8,695 nucleotides of DNA from an uncultured Lachnospiraceae bacterium (GTDB lineage: Bacteria > Bacillota_A > Clostridia > Lachnospirales > Lachnospiraceae), in contig CAMYVI010000101.1 of the NCBI GenBank assembly GCA_947302185.1, positions 1 through 8,695 on the forward strand, written 5' to 3'. The translations under genes and the position numbers were made by a program. The notes below the pieces were generated by a model, which was not told where the DNA came from, searched no databases, and saw only the letters and a program-made list of their open reading frames with translations. Below are positions 1 to 5,828 of the stretch, in pieces; within the stretch, counting starts at the first letter, position 1; every line of letters starts with the position of its first letter.

Positions 1-1
1 G

Positions 2-3000
2 GAATTTGAGGAAGTCACTGTTACAAGAAGGCTGTATCGTTCCGGTGAGAGTGAGTATAAAATAAATAATCAGACGGTCAGACTTCGCGATATACACGAG
101 CTGTTTTATGATACCGGTATCGGCAAGGAGGGATACTCCATCATCGGTCAGGGACAGATCGAACGCATCATTTCCGGAAAACCGGATGAGAGGCGGGAGT
201 TATTCGATGAGGCTGCGGGTATAGTAAAATTCAAGCGCAGGAAAAATGCGACGCTCAAGAAACTGAACGAGGAACAGGCCAATCTGCTGCGTGTGAATGA
301 TATCCTGAGTGAGATATCCGGAAGACTCGGACCGTTGAAAAAACAGAGCGAGGTTGCCAAAATCTATCTCGATAAGAGAGAGACTCTGCGCGAACTGGAC
401 GTCAATCTCTTTCTGATCGACAGTGAGAGAATCGGAAAAGAGCTGAAAGAAGTTGATGGAAAAGTCAGGATCACTGACGATCAGATCGGCCTTGTAACGG
501 GCGAACTGGAAAAGACCAAAGAAGAATACCGGCTGGTCGACAATGAGATCGCCGAGCTGGACGATTCGATAAAAGATTTGAGCGAGAGGGGATCCCGGAA
601 CCGGATCATGCAGCAGCAGCTCAAAGGACAGATCGATCTTTTGAATGAGCAGATAAATGCCGTAAGGCAGAATAGTGAGCATTTCCTCGGAAGAAGGACC
701 GTTATAGGAGAGGAGAGAGCTAAAAAGACTGCTGAGAAGACAGAAATGAATGAGGAGCTCAAGAGGCTCGAGAAATCATTTGCTTCGATGAGACGCGTTC
801 AGAGAACAGAAGAGGATGCACTTTCGAAGACAGACCGCTCACTTGCAGGTGTCAATGAAGAAATAAACAGGAATAAAAATGATATAATCGGGCTCCTGAA
901 CGGGAGGACGAATGTCAAGGGCAAGATGCAGCGCTACGATGCGATGCTTGAACAGATCGCTATCAGAAAGTCGGAACTGGACAAGAGGATGCTGCGGTTT
1001 ACCGAAGAGGAAACGGAGGCAGAAGACAGAAAGAAAAAATCCGAAGAGAACCTGAAAGGAATCAGGGAGCATATAGCACATCTTCGAGACGAGTCATCGG
1101 CACTTGAAAATCAGGTCGCCGAGCTTCAGAGCCGTATTGCGGACGAAAACCGGGAACTTGACAATCTGCAGAGAGACTTTCATCGGGATTCTTCGAGACT
1201 TGATTCCCTGCGCACGATAAACGAACATTATGAAGGTTACGGCAATGCCATTAGAAAGGTCATGGAACAGAAAGGGAGAAATCCCGGTATTCATGGCGTC
1301 GTCGCCGATCTTATCAGTACCGAACGGAAATATGAGGTCGCAATCGAGACAGCGCTCGGCGGAAGTATCCGAAATATCGTCACGGACAATGAAAATACGG
1401 CAAAGTATCTTATTGAGTTCCTGAAGATGAACCATTTCGGCCGCGCTACGTTCCTGCCTCTGACGAATGTAAAGAGCAAAAGAGGATTTGACCGAAAAGA
1501 TGCTTTGAAAGAAGAAGGAGTCATAGGTATCGCATCAGACCTTGTCACCTGTGATGAACTTTATGAAGACCTTCGACGGCAGCTTCTCGGAAGGACACTC
1601 GTGGTGGATACTATAGATCATGCGATCAGGATAGGGAGAAAATATAACCATTCTCTTTATATGGTCACTCTTCAGGGCGAATCCTTCTCACCCGGCGGAT
1701 CCATTACGGGCGGTGCTTTTCGCAATAAGGAAAATCTTCTCGGCAGAAAACGCGAAATCGAAGAACTTGAAGAAAGCGTAAAATCCCTGCGCAAGGCCAT
1801 GGAGAAGTCTCAGGCTCTTATCGATGAAAAGAGGGATGAAAGAAACAGACTCCGTGATGAAATCGTAAGAATCGGAGGAAGAATTCACGGTGAATCGATC
1901 CGTGAGAACACTGCCGAGATGTCCCGAAAGCAGGCTGACGATCAGATCAGAATGAATCATCTGGACCGCAGTGCGCTGGACCGTGAAAACAAGGAAATCG
2001 AACGGCAAATTGGAAAAATCAATGATTCGAGTTCATCCATTCACAGGGAACTACTCGAGTCCGAGAGGGCAGAACGCAGGATATCGCAGCATATAACCGA
2101 GCTGGAACAAAGTGCGGCAAAGCTTATGGGCGAGCGTGAGAGACAGGCAGCTTCTGTCGAGAAAATTCACGTGGAGGCGGCTTCTCTCGAGCAGAACAGA
2201 GGTTTCCTTAAGGCTAATATAGAACGTATTGAATCTGAAATAGCTTCTCTCGATGAAGAAGATGCAGGCATTACGGAAAGTCTTGAATCCGGGGTCTCCG
2301 AAGCGGATGAAAAGCGGGCTGCCATAGAGAAAATCAAAGAAACGATTACCGCTGCAGAAAAAGAAGCGGAGGAGGACTCCGAAAAACTTGCGGGGATGCA
2401 GAAAAGACGCGAGGAACTATCCGTTCGGCACAGAAGCTCATTTTCAAAGAGGGATGAGTTATCCGATACTCTCTCGAAGCTGGACAAGGAGAGTTTCCGT
2501 CTGCATTCTCAGAAGGAAAAGATGGAAGAAACTCTTGAAAATTCCGTCACTCATCTGTGGGAAGAGTATGAGCTCACTCCGAACCAGGCTAAAAAGTATC
2601 GAAGTGAAGGTCATACAGATCGGGCTGAAATGAAGAGAGCGCTCTCGAAGATCAGAGACGAGATAAAAAAGCTCGGTCATGTAAATGTCAATGCTATCGA
2701 GGAATATAAGGAGCTTATCGAGAGACATACGTTTATGTCGACTCAGCATGCAGATCTGGTAGAGTCTGAGAAGACCCTGATGAAGATCATCGATGAACTT
2801 GATATCGGCATGCGGAAGCAGTTTAATGAGAAATTTTCGGAAATCAACCGGCAGTTCGATAAGGCTTTCCGTGCACTGTTCGGCGGTGGAAAAGGAAGAT
2901 TGGAAATCGACCGGGAGACGGACGTGCTTGAGGCAGCCATAACCATCGTCGCAGAGCCGCCGGGAAAAAAGCTCCAGAATATGATGCAGCTTTCGGGAGG

Positions 3001-3280
3001 CGAAAAATCGCTTACGGCAATCGCACTGCTTTTTGCGATTCAGAATATGAAGCCGTCGCCGTTTGCCCTTCTTGACGAAATCGAGGCTGCTCTTGATGAC
3101 AATAACGTTACAAGATTTGCAGAGTATCTTCACAAGTTGACAAGAAATACGCAGTTCATTATCATAACGCATAGACGTGGGACGATGGCTGCCTGCGACA
3201 GGCTTTACGGTATCACGATGCAGGAAAAAGGTGTTTCCACATTGGTTTCCGTCAACCTGATCGAGGATAAACTGTCGTGA
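2..3280 (+). CDS. smc: Chromosome segregation ATPase SMC, 5'-truncated by window edge
   Basis: SMC is the ATPase of the SMC-ScpAB complex that compacts and segregates the chromosome. The frame is open from base 2 with no start, so the gene enters from outside; 1092 residues are visible. By recall of the Bacillus protein (~1186 residues) about 94 are missing, including Walker A. Fragment residues 5-70 carry the N-terminal head (VTRRLYRSGESEY; Q-loop IIGQGQ with Gln50). A long charged coiled coil follows to about residue 425. The hinge lies near residues 428-575 (ending FSPGGSITGG), then the return coil, then the C-terminal head with signature LSGGEKS (997-1003), Walker B ending LLDEIEAALDD (Asp1025, Glu1026) and His1057 in the IIITHRR segment. 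Both heads, both coils and the hinge are uninterrupted, so the gene looks functional. Tandem stops TGA TAA end it. ftsY follows 96 bp later in the same direction, the usual Firmicutes order; rnc often lies upstream but cannot be seen. Confidence 0.97.
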   Translation, partial: EFEEVTVTRRLYRSGESEYKINNQTVRLRDIHELFYDTGIGKEGYSIIGQGQIERIISGKPDERRELFDEAAGIVKFKRRKNATLKKLNEEQANLLRVNDILSEISGRLGPLKKQSEVAKIYLDKRETLRELDVNLFLIDSERIGKELKEVDGKVRITDDQIGLVTGELEKTKEEYRLVDNEIAELDDSIKDLSERGSRNRIMQQQLKGQIDLLNEQINAVRQNSEHFLGRRTVIGEERAKKTAEKTEMNEELKRLEKSFASMRRVQRTEEDALSKTDRSLAGVNEEINRNKNDIIGLLNGRTNVKGKMQRYDAMLEQIAIRKSELDKRMLRFTEEETEAEDRKKKSEENLKGIREHIAHLRDESSALENQVAELQSRIADENRELDNLQRDFHRDSSRLDSLRTINEHYEGYGNAIRKVMEQKGRNPGIHGVVADLISTERKYEVAIETALGGSIRNIVTDNENTAKYLIEFLKMNHFGRATFLPLTNVKSKRGFDRKDALKEEGVIGIASDLVTCDELYEDLRRQLLGRTLVVDTIDHAIRIGRKYNHSLYMVTLQGESFSPGGSITGGAFRNKENLLGRKREIEELEESVKSLRKAMEKSQALIDEKRDERNRLRDEIVRIGGRIHGESIRENTAEMSRKQADDQIRMNHLDRSALDRENKEIERQIGKINDSSSSIHRELLESERAERRISQHITELEQSAAKLMGERERQAASVEKIHVEAASLEQNRGFLKANIERIESEIASLDEEDAGITESLESGVSEADEKRAAIEKIKETITAAEKEAEEDSEKLAGMQKRREELSVRHRSSFSKRDELSDTLSKLDKESFRLHSQKEKMEETLENSVTHLWEEYELTPNQAKKYRSEGHTDRAEMKRALSKIRDEIKKLGHVNVNAIEEYKELIERHTFMSTQHADLVESEKTLMKIIDELDIGMRKQFNEKFSEINRQFDKAFRALFGGGKGRLEIDRETDVLEAAITIVAEPPGKKLQNMMQLSGGEKSLTAIALLFAIQNMKPSPFALLDEIEAALDDNNVTRFAEYLHKLTRNTQFIIITHRRGTMAACDRLYGITMQEKGVSTLVSVNLIEDKLS

Positions 3281-3376
3281 TAATGAAATCTGCTTTAGGA
3301 TGCGCCGTTTCAGATAAAATGCGGCTCTTACCGGTCTCATCCGAGAACTGAGTATTGCGGACGACGGAGGTATTAT

Positions 3377-4291
3377 ATGGGATTTTTTGATAAGCTGGTA
3401 AAAGGTCTCACAAAGACCAGGGATAATATGACTACGGGCGTGAACCAGGTCTTCTCATCTTATGACAAGATAGATGATGAGTTCTACGAAGATCTGGAAG
3501 AGACGATGATCATGTCAGACATCGGAATCAACACGACAGATGAGATTATTACGAATCTGAAGAAGAAAGTAAAGGAGCAGCATATCCACAGCGCAGCGGA
3601 ATGCAAACAGCTCCTTATGGACACGATCAAGGAACAGATGAAAGTAAACGACTCGGATTTTGCATTTGAAAACCAGAAAACAGTGCTGCTCATGATCGGC
3701 ATCAACGGAGTCGGAAAGACGACTACTGTCGGTAAGCTTGCGAATCTCTACCGCAAACAGGGAAAAAAGGTCCTGATCGCAGCTGCCGACACTTTCCGCG
3801 CAGGTGCAACTGATCAGCTCGTAGTCTGGGCCAAGAGGGCGAACGTTCCTATCATTACAGGTCCGGAGGGCGGAGATCCGGGAGCGGTCGTTTATGATGC
3901 GATCCAGTCAGCTATAGCCCGCGATACAGATATGCTCATTATCGATACTGCGGGGCGACTTCACAATAAGAAGAACCTTATGAAAGAGATGAGCAAGATT
4001 TACAAGATTCTTGCGAGAGAGTACGGATTTGCTCATATAGAGACGCTTCTCGTTCTGGACGGAGCGACAGGACAGAATGCCCTTCAGCAGGCAAGGGAAT
4101 TTGAGGAGACAACGGCAATCACCGGAATTGTTCTGACAAAGCTCGACGGAACGTCCAAGGGCGGTGTCGCTATTGCCATCCAGTCCGAGATGGGATTCCC
4201 GGTCAAATATATCGGAGTCGGAGAGGGAATCGATGACATGCAGAGGTTCAATTCCGACGAGTTCGTAGATGCGCTGTTTGCGGAGAACTGA
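3377..4291 (+). CDS. ftsY: Signal recognition particle receptor FtsY
   Basis: FtsY is the membrane-associated SRP receptor GTPase. It pairs with Ffh so that ribosomes making membrane proteins dock at the Sec translocon. The 304-residue product has the helical N domain (about 1-90) and the G domain: P-loop GINGVGKTT (108-116), DTFRAGA (138-144), DTAGR (190-194), TKLDG (254-258) and YIGVGE (278-283). The C-terminus ends FVDALFAEN, as in the family. It lacks the long acidic A domain of enterobacterial FtsY, which is normal for Firmicutes; MGFFDKLVKGL could serve as the short amphipathic membrane anchor (inference). The ATG is chosen because GGAGG at 3366-3370 sits 6 nt upstream. Ffh is excluded because there is no methionine-rich M domain. 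Small departures from the usual wording, such as GPEGGDP where I expect an EGSDP-type stretch and LDGATGQNA for LDATTGQNA, do not touch the nucleotide-binding motifs. It may be cotranscribed with smc. Confidence 0.97.
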   Translation: MGFFDKLVKGLTKTRDNMTTGVNQVFSSYDKIDDEFYEDLEETMIMSDIGINTTDEIITNLKKKVKEQHIHSAAECKQLLMDTIKEQMKVNDSDFAFENQKTVLLMIGINGVGKTTTVGKLANLYRKQGKKVLIAAADTFRAGATDQLVVWAKRANVPIITGPEGGDPGAVVYDAIQSAIARDTDMLIIDTAGRLHNKKNLMKEMSKIYKILAREYGFAHIETLLVLDGATGQNALQQAREFEETTAITGIVLTKLDGTSKGGVAIAIQSEMGFPVKYIGVGEGIDDMQRFNSDEFVDALFAEN

Positions 4292-4296
4292 TCTGC

Positions 4297-4327
4297 ATGC
4301 AGCAGGGATGATCAGTTAATGCTGCAT
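4297..4327 (+). other. Short perfect inverted repeat between ftsY and the MATE gene
   Basis: ATGCAGCA (4297-4304) and TGCTGCAT (4320-4327) are exact reverse complements separated by 15 nt, giving an 8-bp stem just after the ftsY stop. No run of T follows, so it is not a standard intrinsic terminator. It could protect or separate the ftsY mRNA end, or be an operator. Its last base is the first of a TTGACA hexamer (4327-4332). The repeat is seen directly; any function is inference, and a short repeat like this can arise by chance. Confidence 0.35.
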
Positions 4328-4361
4328 TGACAGCTGAACAGATCCGAATAAGCTTTGTTTT

Positions 4362-4366
4362 GGGAG
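4362..4366 (+). promoter_or_regulatory. Ribosome binding site that fixes the MATE start
   Basis: GGGAG lies 5 nt before the ATG at 4372. The frame is open further upstream to a TTG at 4327, but that codon has no purine-rich site before it and would add a 15-residue stretch unlike the family N-terminus. The RBS and the MEKRQENKMG protein start agree on 4372. An internal ATG at 4396 is less likely because it would remove that N-terminus and has only a weak AGGAAAA upstream. Confidence 0.6.
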
Positions 4367-4371
4367 TTTTG

Positions 4372-5727
4372 ATGGAGAAAAGACAGGAAAACAAGATGGG
4401 CGTTATGCCTGTCAAAAAACTGATTATAACCATGTCGTTTCCTATGATGGTCTCGATGCTGGTTCAGGCACTTTACAACATTGTTGACAGCATCTTCGTT
4501 GCAAGACTCAGCGAAGATGCACTGACTGCAGTCACGCTGGCATTTCCGCTCCAGAGCCTTATGATTTCCGTAGCTTCCGGTACCGGAGTCGGCGTGAATG
4601 CGCTACTCTCAAAATCTCTGGGAGAAAAACGATTTGACAGATCTGATAAAGCGGCTAATACCGCGATATTTCTTTCATTCTGTAACTATGTGGTTTTCGC
4701 CCTGATCGGAGGCCTGCTTGCTTCTGCTTTTATCCACAGTCAGACACAGGATCGCGTCGTGGCGGAATATGGCATCACGTATCTCCGTATCGTCATGTGT
4801 ATGTCTCTCGGACTGTCTTATCAGATCATGCTCGAGCGGCTCCTGCAATCGACGGGACGAATGGTATTCAGCATGATCAGCCAGCTGTCCGGTGCCATTG
4901 TAAATATTATACTGGATCCGGTCATGATTTTCGGGTATTTCGGCTGTCCGGCATTCGGTGTAGCCGGCGCCGCCTACGCTACTGTCATAGGTCAGACTAT
5001 TGCGGCTGTGATCGGTCTGATACTGAATATACTGTACAATACGGACATAAGGATCAGTCCGGACTCTGTGATACATCCCGACTTAAAGTTCATTGAACGA
5101 ATCTATCGGGTGGGTGTGCCGTCCATTCTTATGATGGCGATCGGATCTGTGATGACTTATATGATGAACCGAATCCTGATAGCTTTTTCAAATACTGCGA
5201 CCGCAGTATTCGGCGTCTATTTTAAGCTGCAGAGCTTTTTCTTCATGCCGATATTCGGCCTCAATAACGGTCTTATACCGGTTCTGGCCTATAACTACGG
5301 CGCACGGAACAGGAACAGAATAGATGAGGCGCTGAGATTCTCAGTCACATTGGCAGTGTGCTTAATGTGTATCGGGACGATTGTGTTCCACCTGATACCT
5401 GACAAACTGCTGGGACTGTTTAACGCTTCGGATGAGATGAAAGTAATCGGGATACCTGCGCTTAGGATCATCAGCCTGCATTTTCCGATTGCCGGTCTTT
5501 GCATCGTCATGGGATCTATTTTCCAGGCCTTTTCGAGGAGCACGTATTCGCTGTTCATCTCTGTAACGAGACAGCTGCTCGTGCTGATACCGGCCGCCTG
5601 GCTCCTGGCCAGAACAGGCCAGGTGACAAATGTATGGTTCGCGTTTCCCATTGCGGAAGCGGTATCTCTGATTATCTCTGTGGTATGCTTCAGAAAGCTC
5701 TATGGGGAGGTCGTGAAGCCGATGTAA
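4372..5727 (+). CDS. MATE family efflux transporter (MepA/DinF-like)
   Basis: This is a 451-residue inner-membrane antiporter of the MATE family, whose members export cationic drugs, dyes or metabolites in exchange for Na+ or H+. The sequence shows two halves of about six hydrophobic segments each, roughly residues 15-220 and 245-440, with a polar joint near 225-245 (NTDIRISPDSVIHPD). Family-typical stretches are ALYNIVDSIFVARLSEDALTA from residue 33, GTGVGVNALLS (70-80), LERLLQSTGR (154-163), NIILDPVMIFG (178-188) and NYGARN (308-313). Length matches the family norm of ~450. The ATG at 4372 is used, not the TTG at 4327. It is 80 bp downstream of ftsY in the same direction, so it may be read from the smc-ftsY transcript, or separately if the TTGACA at 4327-4332 is a -35 box; no good -10 hexamer stands at the right distance. 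It ends with tandem TAA stops. The substrate cannot be inferred from sequence. An oligosaccharide flippase of the wider MOP superfamily is less likely given the motifs. Confidence 0.93.
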   Translation: MEKRQENKMGVMPVKKLIITMSFPMMVSMLVQALYNIVDSIFVARLSEDALTAVTLAFPLQSLMISVASGTGVGVNALLSKSLGEKRFDRSDKAANTAIFLSFCNYVVFALIGGLLASAFIHSQTQDRVVAEYGITYLRIVMCMSLGLSYQIMLERLLQSTGRMVFSMISQLSGAIVNIILDPVMIFGYFGCPAFGVAGAAYATVIGQTIAAVIGLILNILYNTDIRISPDSVIHPDLKFIERIYRVGVPSILMMAIGSVMTYMMNRILIAFSNTATAVFGVYFKLQSFFFMPIFGLNNGLIPVLAYNYGARNRNRIDEALRFSVTLAVCLMCIGTIVFHLIPDKLLGLFNASDEMKVIGIPALRIISLHFPIAGLCIVMGSIFQAFSRSTYSLFISVTRQLLVLIPAAWLLARTGQVTNVWFAFPIAEAVSLIISVVCFRKLYGEVVKPM

Positions 5728-5753
5728 TAATTAAAGCCTCCGGCAGACCGGAG
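5725..5753 (-). terminator. Probable intrinsic terminator of metH
   Basis: Read on the minus strand, CTCCGG (5753-5748), a 4-nt loop TCTG and CCGGAG (5743-5738) form a perfect 6-bp GC-rich hairpin. It is followed by GC and then TTTAATTATTA, running into the MATE stop codons. It lies about 75 nt past the metH TAA. The tail is T-rich but interrupted, so the terminator is probably moderate in strength. Its arms also take part in the larger fold at 5736-5810. Confidence 0.6.
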
Positions 5754-5810
5754 CCGCGCAATGAACAAGGTGGCGTAAACCTTGATCTGCGCAGCCGGAA
5801 AGCCGGAGGC
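5736..5810. repeat. Nested imperfect palindrome between converging genes
   Basis: The 75-bp element folds on itself. Outer arms GCCTCCGGC (5736-5744) and GCCGGAGGC (5802-5810) are exact reverse complements. Inside are CCGG 5748-5751 with 5795-5798, GCGCA 5756-5760 with TGCGC 5788-5792, and CAAGGT 5766-5771 with ACCTTG 5779-5784 around a 7-nt loop, separated by small internal loops. It fills most of the 101-bp gap between the MATE and metH stops. The simplest reading is a shared terminator: plus-strand transcripts leave the stem into GTTCTTGAATTCTGTTCTTT. A dispersed palindromic (REP-like) element or a small structured RNA are alternatives. An integron attC site was considered, but the right end does not fit its GTTRRRY core. 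Confidence 0.6.
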
Positions 5811-5828
5811 GTTCTTGAATTCTGTTCT

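Noticed and set aside
3315..3320. TAAAAT as a -10 box for a separate ftsY promoter
   Set aside because: No acceptable -35 hexamer lies 16-18 nt upstream, so read-through from smc is the simpler view.
2459..3340. 293-codon open frame on the minus strand, opposite the 3' end of smc
   Set aside because: It lies almost wholly antisense to the conserved SMC C-terminal head, has no ribosome site I can see, and its protein is Cys/His/Arg/Phe-rich and unlike any family. It is a shadow of smc codon use.
3283..3351. 22-codon open frame (ATG to TGA) in the gap between smc and ftsY
   Set aside because: There is no purine-rich site before the ATG, the product is not recognisable, and a frame this short arises easily by chance. 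The ATG overlaps the second of the smc tandem stops.
4327..4371. TTG at 4327 as the MATE start, giving a 15-residue extension
   Set aside because: No ribosome site precedes it, the extension does not resemble MATE N-termini, and the ATG at 4372 has GGGAG 5 nt upstream.
5736..5810. Integron attC site
   Set aside because: The size and nested symmetry are suggestive, but the base run after the right arm is GTTCTTG, which does not fit the GTTRRRY core, and there is no integrase or gene cassette pattern around it.
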